Positions 27,669-35,927 of a stretch of DNA of 64,000 nucleotides are shown here, one piece after another. The notes beneath the pieces are model-generated. The model did not search any database. It saw nothing but the letters and a program-made list of their open reading frames with translations, and had not been told where the DNA came from. The position numbers and the translations under genes were made by a program. Numbering within the stretch: the first letter of the stretch is position 1; the number at the start of each line of letters is the position of its first letter. The stretch spans positions 5,255-69,254 of the forward strand of contig NZ_BAAAMN010000009.1 of assembly GCF_039529295.1 (NCBI RefSeq), read 5' to 3'. Source of the DNA: Yaniella flava (GTDB taxonomy: Bacteria > Actinomycetota > Actinomycetes > Actinomycetales > Micrococcaceae).

Positions 27669-28489
27669 GCTTTACCTTTCCCCAGTCTCGCAACAGCTGC
27701 CAGCACAAGGAACACCCCGACAAATAGCAATACTGCCTGTGCTGCCGCATAGGGCCAATCAAGATTTACAGTGGCATCAACGTAGATTGTGTTCGCTAAC
27801 ACGGGCAACTGCTTACCGCCAATCAAATTCGGCGTGATAAACGATGATACAGAGAGTGCAAAAACAAGCGTCGCACCGGCAGCTATCCCGGGCACAGCGA
27901 GGGGTACGATCACACGTCGCACGGTAGTTAGGAAGCTTGCTCCTAACGTACGTGAAGCTTCTTCAACCTTCGGATCGATCCCCGCAATCACACCTACCGT
28001 CGTAAGAACGGCAAATGGCAACAGCACTTGTACCATGGCAATCACAATACCCATCTCAGTACCGAGCATGCCCTGGCTCGAATCAGCTAAGAATTTTAAG
28101 CCAGGGATTTGCCCCAATAGGCCGTTCGGGCCCATAAGAACGACCCAACCAAAAGTTCGTACGACGATACTGGTCATGAGAGGCAGAATTACAATAACCA
28201 GCATTAGAATGCGTAACCGCGCGGTTACTCTGGTCATTATGTACGCCAGCGGAATAGCGAGTAGCATCGTAATGACCGTCTGCAGAATGGATAAACGTAG
28301 TGATCGCCAAGCGGCAGCCATCGCATAATCGGAGGCAAACAATCGCCTGAAATTATCGAGGGTAAACCCACCGTCGGCATCCAAAATACTCGCGAACATC
28401 ATCCAAGCGACCGGTATCACGAATGCAATCGTCAATAATAGTATCGCCGGGACCAGAAGCGCCCGTGGCTCTCGTACCTTAGTCATCAC
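27665..28489 (-). CDS. ABC transporter permease, PotB-like
   Basis: 274 residues, six hydrophobic helices. The EAA loop reads EEASRTLGASFLTTVRRVIV near residue 180. A further conserved feature is the FGWVVLMGPNGLLGQ loop in the middle. It overlaps the binding-protein stop by 4 bp and the PotC-like start by 4 bp. Confidence 0.92.
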   Translation of the reverse strand: MMTKVREPRALLVPAILLLTIAFVIPVAWMMFASILDADGGFTLDNFRRLFASDYAMAAAWRSLRLSILQTVITMLLAIPLAYIMTRVTARLRILMLVIVILPLMTSIVVRTFGWVVLMGPNGLLGQIPGLKFLADSSQGMLGTEMGIVIAMVQVLLPFAVLTTVGVIAGIDPKVEEASRTLGASFLTTVRRVIVPLAVPGIAAGATLVFALSVSSFITPNLIGGKQLPVLANTIYVDATVNLDWPYAAAQAVLLFVGVFLVLAAVARLGKGKA

Positions 28490-29568
28490 TCAGTAATAAG
28501 CCTATTCCAATTATCCTGCCAGTCGCGCTCATTCTCATCGATGGCATGGGGGTCCACTCTTTCGACCGTATCGAGCTCCTCAGGTGCAAGAACACTATTT
28601 TCGACTTCATCAGAAAGAGCTACTTCAGTGTTAACAGGCGTATAGCGCATGCTTTCTGCGAAAATCTCCTGTGCCTCGGGGGTAAGGCTGTAGTCGATCA
28701 GAGCTGTTGCAGCGTCTTCGTTCTCTCGGCCTTCAACTACGTTCGCTGTCACGTATGATACTGTGGTCCCGCTTTCGGGAACGGTAAATTCGACCGGTAG
28801 GCCGGCTTCTATCAGCGTGAATGCATAGTCCTGCGCGTACGGAGCAATCCATGTGTTGCGTTGCGCAAAAGCCGCTTGGAGGTCTGGAGACGTTGCAACT
28901 ACGATGCCGTCGCCGTTAGAGACGTTTCCACCGATAGCCTCCATTCCTGGTGTCACATCGTTGACCGTTCCCCCAAGCTCGGAGTTAATTGCCAACAAAG
29001 TTTGCACCCCATAAGCATTTGTCAAATCAGTGAAAGCTACGTGGCCTGCATAGTCATCATTAAGTATGTCGCTCCAGGTGGTCGGCGCCTCGTCGATCGC
29101 CTCGGTATGATAAATAATTCCCATCGGCGTAACCTGTATTGCCGGGCCCTGCCCCTCTTCTAGTGAGTCAGCGACACCTTCTGCAAGATCAGGGAAGTTT
29201 GTTAGCTCCTCACTGTTTATAGGAGAAATTAGCCCCTCCTCAGCCGCTATAGCTTCCTGCCCACCTGAGAAATGGACGACATCAAATTGCGGAGCACTAG
29301 CCTGAGCTGTTACTTGGGTCATTGCATCAGCGCTATAGAGCGTCACCAATTCAACACTTGCGCCAGTCTCATCCTCAAATGGTTCTACTACTGCTTCAAC
29401 ATACGCGTCTTCCCAGTCGCCGCCGAACGAAGTCACAACCAACTCAACACCTTCATATGGTCTTGCTGCGTCGCCCCCTCCTTCAGAATTATTAGCGTCT
29501 CCACATGACGTCACAGCTAGTGCTGTAATCGCAGCAGCCGCCGTCAGTACCATCGGCTTCCTATTCAT
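28486..29568 (-). CDS. Polyamine-type ABC transporter substrate-binding lipoprotein (PotD-like)
   Basis: 360 residues. Seen: a lipoprotein signal with lipobox VTSC (Cys near residue 22), a Gly/Ser/Asn linker, then a type II solute-binding fold (LVVTSFGGDWEDAYVEAVVE, DVVHFSGGQEAIAAEEGL, PTTWSDILNDDYAGHVAF). The FGGDW and TWSDIL motifs are typical of PotD/PotF and related binding proteins. Ligand not predictable; an acidic pocket for an amine is possible. Confidence 0.92.
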   Translation of the reverse strand: MNRKPMVLTAAAAITALAVTSCGDANNSEGGGDAARPYEGVELVVTSFGGDWEDAYVEAVVEPFEDETGASVELVTLYSADAMTQVTAQASAPQFDVVHFSGGQEAIAAEEGLISPINSEELTNFPDLAEGVADSLEEGQGPAIQVTPMGIIYHTEAIDEAPTTWSDILNDDYAGHVAFTDLTNAYGVQTLLAINSELGGTVNDVTPGMEAIGGNVSNGDGIVVATSPDLQAAFAQRNTWIAPYAQDYAFTLIEAGLPVEFTVPESGTTVSYVTANVVEGRENEDAATALIDYSLTPEAQEIFAESMRYTPVNTEVALSDEVENSVLAPEELDTVERVDPHAIDENERDWQDNWNRLITE

Positions 29569-29593
29569 GGTGCCCCCAATCGTGATCTTGTAC

Positions 29594-30058
29594 TTACAGT
29601 CTTCCTATTTCGAGTCGCTTCATTCCGTCCCACCGGATCTTCTCGGATTCTGCTGCGAAATCTTCCAAACCTTCCGTAATCGTTGCCCAAATATTCACTG
29701 GCAAAAAGCCTAGGGGTCCGAAGACCCTTCCGCCACGGCCATAGAATATTCCTATCTCCCACATTTCGAATGCAAGCCCACCCATCTGACCAGGCTTTTG
29801 GTAGTACCAAATTAGATCACCCGGTGCAAAGTTAACTTGTTGATTTTCGTCAGGAATTGCGAGCGGGTCGAAAGTCTGATGCGATTCAGGGAGTGCACCC
29901 ATCACCTCTGGCCCTGCGTAAATTGCGTGAAGCGTATCCATAGTCGCTGGCTTCTCCAAAGCAGCCCAGATTGCCTCGACCGTTTTTGGCGCGTCGTGCT
30001 CTGCAAGTGTTGCGATTGCCCGTGGGCCGTTCTCGTACTGTAAATAAACTTGCTTCAA
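29594..30058 (-). CDS. DUF3830 family protein (cyclophilin-like fold)
   Basis: 154 residues. I recognise the DUF3830 pattern: an N-terminal DAPKTVEAIWAALEKPATMD segment like cyclophilin-like folds, FAPGDLIWYYQKPGQMGG near residue 77, and GIFYGRGGRVFGPLGFLPVN near residue 101. No catalytic role is established for the family as far as I know. It is the first gene of the island operon, 25 bp before the binding-protein gene. The TTG start at 30058 is preceded by GAAAGG. Being leader gene of an importer operon suggests it acts on or senses the imported compound. Confidence 0.8.
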   Translation of the reverse strand: MKQVYLQYENGPRAIATLAEHDAPKTVEAIWAALEKPATMDTLHAIYAGPEVMGALPESHQTFDPLAIPDENQQVNFAPGDLIWYYQKPGQMGGLAFEMWEIGIFYGRGGRVFGPLGFLPVNIWATITEGLEDFAAESEKIRWDGMKRLEIGRL

Positions 30059-30099
30059 TGTATACCTTTCGACATTACTTATTCATCACGAAATACCAT

Positions 30100-30130
30100 T
30101 TGCTCATTTGAGTACCCTACAAATGAGCAA
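30100..30130. promoter_or_regulatory. Probable operator: 11-bp perfect inverted repeat upstream of the DUF3830 operon
   Basis: TTGCTCATTTG, 9-base spacer, CAAATGAGCAA. It lies about 42 bp upstream of the DUF3830 start, between that operon and the Lrp/AsnC-type regulator gene. The half-sites are AT-rich and about two turns apart, as for a dimeric HTH protein. A role for the adjacent regulator is inference. Confidence 0.6.
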
Positions 30131-30184
30131 CTCGTGACCTACCAACGTTCTCCACATTTGACTGACTTCTTCTACTAAAAGGCC

Positions 30185-30196
30185 GACCGATCGGTC
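30185..30196. promoter_or_regulatory. 12-bp perfect palindrome GACCGATCGGTC
   Basis: Located between the end of the Lrp-type gene and the DUF3830 operon. ACCGNNCGGT symmetry resembles TetR-family operators, but no TetR gene is present in the window. It could also be part of a weak hairpin after the regulator gene. Confidence 0.3.
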
Positions 30197-30289
30197 CAAC
30201 ATGTACTACCGTAACCCGAAGCAGCCCAGCCATGTGGCGCACTTCACTCACCTTACGCCATTTTTTCGCGCTGTCAATATCCTTCCGCC

Positions 30290-31354
30290 TTATTGGTCGC
30301 CTATTTTTTTACTTTCGGCCACAGCGGTGACGGGTGGGCCGTCGTCGAATTGCAATGAACCACGCCGGACCGGGGAGACAACCACCAGGCTGTTATCGAC
30401 TGTCAATTCAGGGATTTCAGCGAAAGGACCATTCGTAAGGAATTCGTAGAGAGCCACTTCATCTCTGACGAGAATGTCCATTAGAATTGGTGACGGCCCG
30501 GTCGATACTGCACAAAACCTTACTTCCTTGCGCGAACGCAACTGTGTTCCAATTTTTTCAATAAGCCGGTTGGGGGCGTGACACCAGACCAGAGCTTCTA
30601 CACCCAATTCGTATACCGCGGGCACAACCTCCGTCCTGATTTGTATTCTGCCTTTACCCACGAGTTCATCCATACGCTTTCGGGCGGTTGGCACGGAAAT
30701 ATCCGCGATCCGCGCCAGCCTCGATAACGTAGTTCGTCCGTCAACCATTAACTCATTGAGCATTAGGTGATCTTCAGAGATAAGTGCAGCGGAACCCTCA
30801 GACGCAAACGCCTGCTGGTTAGTATCTAAGGCGTGCTTCTCTGGTTCCGAAAGAATCCCGGGGTCCCAATCATTACCTGAGCGGAAAACTCGAAGGACGC
30901 TTGTGAGATTGAGCGTTGCGATACCATCTATTCCTGGAAGCTCTTGATAAAATAACTTTTTTAAGTCGTTATCGTCTCGGGGTACCAGCATCGCTGCTAT
31001 CGAATTGCTTCCTTCGAGCACTGATACAGAGGACGCATCATCCCGTTTGGCTAATTCTCGAGCCACATACCAAAGACTTCCCAGTTTCGTGGTCACGTCG
31101 ACAAGCATGGGACGCGCATCTATTACCTGAGTCGCGTTTAGGCTCACGGAGACTCTAACTATATGTTCGTCGAGGAGGCGTTGGCCGCGGCGAACCACAG
31201 TCCTCTCAGGCACTTCCAAGACCCTGGCGATTTGCCCCCAGCTCGCGCGACCATTTACTTGGAGCGCCGCCGCAATCGCTTGATCTGTTCTGTCTAAACG
31301 CACACCACGAACCATAATGTGCCATGGCAACTCGGAGAAGGGAAGGTTAGTCAT
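30290..31354 (-). CDS. Lrp/AsnC family regulator with two HTH domains
   Basis: About 354 residues from ATG 31354. It carries two AsnC-type HTH modules: RLDRTDQAIAAALQVNGRAS at the N-terminus, and LMVDGRTTLSRLARIADISV near residue 202. The second is followed by an AsnC ligand-binding domain ending EFLTNGPFAEIPELTVDN. This is twice the size of ordinary Lrp. The frame continues upstream to 31453 inside the ISAs1 end, but those 33 residues are not family-like. ATG 31354 lies 6 bases after a TATTAT box (31361-31366, minus strand), so a leaderless transcript is possible; ATG 31315 is a third option. It lies upstream of, and co-directional with, the island operon and probably controls it. Confidence 0.83.
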   Translation of the reverse strand: MTNLPFSELPWHIMVRGVRLDRTDQAIAAALQVNGRASWGQIARVLEVPERTVVRRGQRLLDEHIVRVSVSLNATQVIDARPMLVDVTTKLGSLWYVARELAKRDDASSVSVLEGSNSIAAMLVPRDDNDLKKLFYQELPGIDGIATLNLTSVLRVFRSGNDWDPGILSEPEKHALDTNQQAFASEGSAALISEDHLMLNELMVDGRTTLSRLARIADISVPTARKRMDELVGKGRIQIRTEVVPAVYELGVEALVWCHAPNRLIEKIGTQLRSRKEVRFCAVSTGPSPILMDILVRDEVALYEFLTNGPFAEIPELTVDNSLVVVSPVRRGSLQFDDGPPVTAVAESKKIGDQ

Positions 31355-31444
31355 ACGCCTATAATAGATGTCATAAAATCTCTGCAGGCTGCGGCGTAGG
31401 CCAAGAGTGTCGAATATTTGTAATTTAGATCTGGGAAGAAACTG

Positions 31445-32717
31445 CAGGGTCATTTCAAAGCCATGTGAGTTCTAGTGCGAGGTTTCTGAAGGCTGCCCTG
31501 GCGCGAGCTGCCGTGCCGACACGGACCTGACTGATGTCTTCTTTGTAGGCGGTACCGCGCGGATCCAATGCAGTTTGTTTTCAATGCCCCAGTGGCCTCG
31601 CAGTAGGTGCGCTAACTGGCCAGGGGTGGCTTGTGACGCTGGTAGCGAGGTAATGGCGTAGACGAGTTCGCCGATGGTTTCGCCCAGGTAGCCGCGTTGA
31701 TCCCGGGTGCGGTGCAGGCGCATGACTTGGGCTGCATGTGGGAAGGCGATGCGTTCAGAGGCCGGGGCCACGGTCAGAGCCAGGAACAGATCCGGCCATG
31801 GGCTTTCTCACGGTGCCGATACTGGGGTTTTCGGCGAGTCCAGCCAACATCATTGATGGCTTGATGCAGAGATTTGGCGTTGGTTTTGACGGTGAACACG
31901 CAGTGGCCACCGCGGTCGACGGTGGCGTTGGCTTGCTGGGCTAAGGTATGCAGCGCATCGATAGTAATCACCGCGCCATTCAAATCGCCGAGCTGATCCA
32001 GCAGGTGCGGCAAATGTGGGATCTCGTTGGTTTTGGCATCCACGGATTCTTCGCCCAACACGGTGCCATATTGATGATTCAGGGCAGCCATGAGAAACGC
32101 TTTTGGTGCCGCCACCGTGTTTGGCACCACAAACTTCTTTGCCATCAATAGCAAGCGCCTCCAGCTGGGCCGCACCCGCCTGTTAGCGAGTTTTGTGAGC
32201 ATGCGAGTCTTGACCCAGTCGGACAGCACCGCATCAACAATGACGGCATCCATGGTGGCCTTCACCCAGTGGAAGGTGGCCACCGATGGGGCACGTTTCC
32301 ACACGGTCAGCAGGTTGCGTTGGTGGACATCGGCGGCCCAGTCGGCAATCATCGTCAACGAGCTCGAACCAGATAACACCGCTGCAATGATGGTAGTCAA
32401 TAATTCCGTAAAACCATATCGCACTCCACGGGCTGCCAGCGGATCCGGGATCGCCTCTAGCGCTTGGTATGACCACGGCAACTCCGCATCCTGGAAGTCA
32501 TTAATGACGGCCAGGTGGCGAAGATGGAAGGTTTTAAGCGATGATGTCACCAGAGAACTCCTGTTGTCTCAGTATTTGTTGTGGTAAACATCACTTATTA
32601 ACAGGAGTCCTCATCCATTAACACCCATCGATTAATAGCAGCCACGCCGCAAGCCAAGCACATCCAAAATCCGCAGCTCACGACCTATTCGTCACTCACG
32701 ATTTTGAAGTGACCCTG
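31445..32717 (-). mobile_element. ISAs1-type insertion sequence, degenerate
   Basis: The ends match as imperfect terminal inverted repeats: CAGGGTCATTTCAAA at 31445-31459 and TTTGAAGTGACCCTG at 32703-32717, 14 of 15 bases. The element is about 1.27 kb and contains one frameshifted ISAs1 transposase. No direct repeat is visible in the 10 bases flanking each end, which suggests a rearrangement after insertion. Confidence 0.85.
31455..32550 (-). pseudogene. ISAs1 family transposase, twice frameshifted
   Basis: Residues 1-258 are continuous from 32550 and show the DDE-type core (VDAKTNEIPHLPHLLDQL, VITIDALHTLAQQ, HCVFTVKTNAKSLHQAI). The frame is lost near 31785 after HGRICSWL. Text continues in another frame with ERIAFPHAAQVMRL and LLRGHWGIENKLHWI, and shifts again near 31530 to EDISQVRVGTAARA and the true C-terminus FRNLALELTWL at 31455. 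About 365 residues if repaired, the family size. Not functional as it stands. Confidence 0.88.
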
Positions 32718-33259
32718 GAAAAATCGCAACGCTAGTGTTCATTTTGATATAGAGTAACGTTACTGATTTTGTAATTCAACCGAGTTGTATGTTGCACTCG
32801 AACGTGAGCATAGAGCACACTTCGAGGCGACCGCCCGATGCATCGCACAAAATATTGACCGCTTCTCGGTATCAGGTCAAAACCTAGAGGATACCCCTCA
32901 ATGTGCGTTTGAAGTTTAAGTCTCACAGCGTTTGCGTAGCTATTAGCGCTCACTGAATGAAAACCAACAACCAGTGGCTCGTGGATTCCAAACACGTCCA
33001 CACAACGAGACAACATACCAGTATAGAGCAATGTCCCCCTACCATAGTTGACCTTCAACCTAAACAAGACGGATGGCACTATACTGTATGTTCGTCGTTC
33101 ACTAGTTCGGATGGCAGTTGCGTGGCGGTGTTTCCAATGGCTGGCCTGCAGGAGCCAAAGATCTTCCCGGTCGGTCTTATGTTGCCAGCGTGCTAGCCGG
33201 TAGCTAAGCTGGCGATCAATAATTGGTCGCTTGGCCGCTTCATGAGCGATAATGAATAG
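32718..33259. other. Gap between ISAs1 element and coaA
   Basis: About 540 bases without a gene I can support. It contains a perfect 12-bp palindrome AGTAACGTTACT at 32753-32764. A minus-strand open frame covers most of the gap, but its translation has no recognisable family and no clear ribosome binding site. In related actinobacteria glmS lies in this neighbourhood; no glmS remnant was recognised. Confidence 0.5.
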
Positions 33260-34318
33260 GTGAATTTCCACATTAACGATGCTCCGTACCCTCCGCGAGG
33301 GTCTTCAGATTCGCCGAATACCCCGGTGAGTCCTGTCACTGAGCCCATCAACTTTGTCGGTTCACCGCCGGTCGAACCACAACAAACGTATTCACCGTTC
33401 ATTGAGCTCGATCGCTCCACGTGGTCCAGACTAGCCCACGAACTCGAGCAGCCCTTTGACCAGTCCGATGTGGAACGGCTCCGTGGTCTGGGTGATCGCT
33501 TGTCACTGACCGAAGTCGCCGAGGTTTATGTACCACTGTCGCGGCTGTTGAGTATTTATGTGGATGGTTCCGCCAAGCTGCGTGAAGCATCGAATAAGTT
33601 CTTGGGTGAAACGACACGTCGTACTCCCTTCGTGATCGGGGTGGCCGGATCGGTGGCGGTTGGCAAATCGACCGTCGCTCGTGTCCTGCAGGAAATGTTG
33701 CGACGCTGGCCGAATACACCGCGGGTTGAACTGGTCACCACCGACGGTTTCCTCTACCCCAATGCTGAGCTGCGTCGACGTGGACTCATGCAGCGTAAAG
33801 GGTTCCCAGAGTCCTTCGACCGTCGGCGTCTTTTGCGTTTCGTATCAGACGTAAAATCCGGGGTGCCTGAAGTTCGGGCCCCCATGTACTCACACCTGAC
33901 CTACGACATTGTGCCAAATCAGCAGATTGTGGTGCGCCGTCCCGATGTACTCATTGTCGAAGGGCTCAACGTGTTAGCCCCGCCCCGAGCACGTGCGGAT
34001 GGCACCTCTGGCCTGTCAGTTTCCGATTTCTTCGACTACTCAATTTACGTCGATGCCAGCCACCAAGCAGTACGGAACTGGTACGTCAACCGGTTTATGG
34101 AGATGCGTTCGGGAGCATTTGCCGACCCTGATTCATATTTCCACCAGTACTCTGAACTCACGGATGAGGAAGCGGTCGAAACAGCAACGGGTATTTGGGA
34201 TCGCATCAACGGTCCCAACCTTGTGCAAAATGTCCTACCCACTCGAGGCAGAGCTAAACTAGTATTGAGCAAGAACGCAAATCATCACGTCAAACGCGTC
34301 CTCATGAGAAAGATCTAG
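33260..34318 (+). CDS. coaA: Type I pantothenate kinase
   Basis: 352 residues. It phosphorylates pantothenate in the first step of coenzyme A synthesis. Seen: SPFIELDRSTWSRLA as the usual family start (near residue 46), P-loop GVAGSVAVGKSTVARVLQ near residue 123, VTTDGFLYPNAELRRRGLM near residue 163, and NWYVNRFMEMRSGAF. The GTG at 33260 gives a Pro/Ser-rich extension of about 45 residues; no better start lies between. It is followed 2 bp later by a peptidase gene. Confidence 0.94.
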   Translation: MNFHINDAPYPPRGSSDSPNTPVSPVTEPINFVGSPPVEPQQTYSPFIELDRSTWSRLAHELEQPFDQSDVERLRGLGDRLSLTEVAEVYVPLSRLLSIYVDGSAKLREASNKFLGETTRRTPFVIGVAGSVAVGKSTVARVLQEMLRRWPNTPRVELVTTDGFLYPNAELRRRGLMQRKGFPESFDRRRLLRFVSDVKSGVPEVRAPMYSHLTYDIVPNQQIVVRRPDVLIVEGLNVLAPPRARADGTSGLSVSDFFDYSIYVDASHQAVRNWYVNRFMEMRSGAFADPDSYFHQYSELTDEEAVETATGIWDRINGPNLVQNVLPTRGRAKLVLSKNANHHVKRVLMRKI

Positions 34319-34320
34319 TC

Positions 34321-35430
34321 ATGCCTCGCACCTCGAAAGTGACCTTTACCGCCTCGGCGGTCACTTTGGCGTGCCTTGCCGGAGCACTCTATGCTTCGCC
34401 ACTTGTGGTTGCCGAGACCATGGGACGCGAAGTTCAGGCGTTCTCTCCAATGGACTTTACTGACCGTCGTGCATCGAACCTCGAAGCCGGGGACACCGCA
34501 GCTACCTCCCGTGATGAATCCACACTGACCAACGACGGTTCTTGGAACGTGGTAAAGGCCGAGACCAGCACGTCTCGTCCCAGCGATACAGAGATGTCGC
34601 CGCAGCGCTCGGATATCGAGGTCGCGACCACCACCGACGATGCCGAAAGTGATGATGAACCTGCAACGGCACCCACGGATGCTGCCACACAACGCATCGC
34701 CTCAGAGCTGCCACAAATCGACGTCACCTTGCCGCCAAGCTCAGAGCCCTCACCAGATGAGAGCGATTCCCCAACACCAGATTCCAAGACCACCGAGGAT
34801 ACCTCTGATGAGGATGTGATCCCCGAGGATGTGGATTCACCTGATTCGATCACGGTGATCGTCAACAAGCTTCGGGGGTTACCTTCCGACTACGCACCCG
34901 ACGATCTGGTCGAGCTCGAGACCAGTGCCGCAGAGGGTACGCACCGACTGCGAGAAGAAGCGGCTGAGGCGACCGAAGCACTCTTTGCGGCTGCTGCCGA
35001 AGACGGCATTGACCTTACCGTTATTTCTTCGTACCGGTCATATGCGTACCAGCAAGAACTCTATGACAACTACGTGAGCCAATACGGCAGCGAGCACACC
35101 AATGAGATGTCGGCTCGTCCTGGCCATTCCGAACACCAAACTGGGCTTGCCCTCGACGTTGATACGCCCGGCGGTGAGCACTCGTTGTCGACGAGCTTCG
35201 GTGATACCGAAGCAGGCCAATGGGTGGCGGACCATGCACACGAATATGGTTTCGTGATTCGTTACCCACAAGACCAAGACGACATCACGGGGTTCTCCTA
35301 CGAGCCATGGCACCTGCGATATTTCGGTGAACAATTTGCGACGCAGATCGCAGAGCATTCCGGAGTTGCCGAAGAAGAGTTTGGGCTCGAACCCGCGCCT
35401 GACTACGATGACGACACCCCACGTGAGTAG
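34321..35430 (+). CDS. Secreted M15 family D-alanyl-D-alanine carboxypeptidase (VanY-like)
   Basis: 369 residues. Seen: an N-terminal signal or anchor helix (about 8-30), a long acidic Ser/Thr/Asp-rich linker (about 40-185) and a C-terminal zinc peptidase domain. The domain shows VISSYRSYAYQQELYDNY, the metal motif SEHQTGLALDVD (His, Asp) near residue 267, and EPWHLRYFG (Glu, His) near residue 330. The predicted role is trimming of the peptidoglycan stem peptide outside the membrane. The linker may span the wall. It starts 2 bp after coaA; co-transcription is likely. Confidence 0.9.
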   Translation: MPRTSKVTFTASAVTLACLAGALYASPLVVAETMGREVQAFSPMDFTDRRASNLEAGDTAATSRDESTLTNDGSWNVVKAETSTSRPSDTEMSPQRSDIEVATTTDDAESDDEPATAPTDAATQRIASELPQIDVTLPPSSEPSPDESDSPTPDSKTTEDTSDEDVIPEDVDSPDSITVIVNKLRGLPSDYAPDDLVELETSAAEGTHRLREEAAEATEALFAAAAEDGIDLTVISSYRSYAYQQELYDNYVSQYGSEHTNEMSARPGHSEHQTGLALDVDTPGGEHSLSTSFGDTEAGQWVADHAHEYGFVIRYPQDQDDITGFSYEPWHLRYFGEQFATQIAEHSGVAEEEFGLEPAPDYDDDTPRE

Positions 35431-35473
35431 AATCTCACGTCCTGTGAACAAACTTGACCTTATACTATGAGTC

Positions 35474-35863
35474 ATGTTTAAAGGATTTAAAGACTTCATC
35501 GTGCAAGGCAACGTCATGGACCTTGCTGTAGCTGTCATTATCGGTGCCGCGTTTACCCAAGTCGTCACAGCACTCACCGACTCGGTACTGATGCCACTCA
35601 TCTCGGCGCTGGTGGGGTCACCGAACTTCGATGAGTTCGCCAAAATTACGTTGAACGGCAATGAGATTGCCTTCGGCGTCCTACTGACGGCAATCGTGAA
35701 TTTCTTGCTGGTTGCCGCAGCAGTCTACTTCGCCATCGTGATGCCGATGAATAAGCTCATCGAAATGCGCGGCAAGCATGCCGAAGACGATCCAGTGCCA
35801 GAGGATATCGCGCTACTCGAAGAAATCCGCGACGAACTCGTCAAGGGAAACAAACCCTCCTAG
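35474..35863 (+). CDS. mscL: Large-conductance mechanosensitive channel MscL
   Basis: 129 residues. Seen: the N-terminal amphipathic helix MFKGFKDFIVQGNVMDLAVA, pore helix TM1 with VIIGAAFTQVVTAL, the periplasmic loop, TM2 (LLTAIVNFLLVAAAVYFAIV) and the C-terminal bundle helix (EDIALLEEIRDELVKG). It acts as an osmotic emergency valve in the inner membrane. A strong terminator follows at 35889. Confidence 0.96.
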   Translation: MFKGFKDFIVQGNVMDLAVAVIIGAAFTQVVTALTDSVLMPLISALVGSPNFDEFAKITLNGNEIAFGVLLTAIVNFLLVAAAVYFAIVMPMNKLIEMRGKHAEDDPVPEDIALLEEIRDELVKGNKPS

Positions 35864-35888
35864 GACCGCTCATCACCATATTTCTCCT

Positions 35889-35920
35889 GATCCGTCCGGC
35901 ATGTTGCCGGACGGATCTTT
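35889..35920. terminator. Intrinsic terminator after mscL
   Basis: A 12-bp perfect stem GATCCGTCCGGC / GCCGGACGGATC with a 5-base loop, followed by TTTT. It lies between mscL (+) and the convergent small membrane protein gene (-) and can serve both. Confidence 0.85.
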
Positions 35921-35927
35921 TGGATCG

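Noticed and set aside
32732..33271. Minus-strand open frame of 179 residues upstream of coaA
   Set aside because: No recognisable domain, unusual composition rich in His, Arg and Tyr, no ribosome binding site, and it runs into the coaA start; kept only as part of the gap description.
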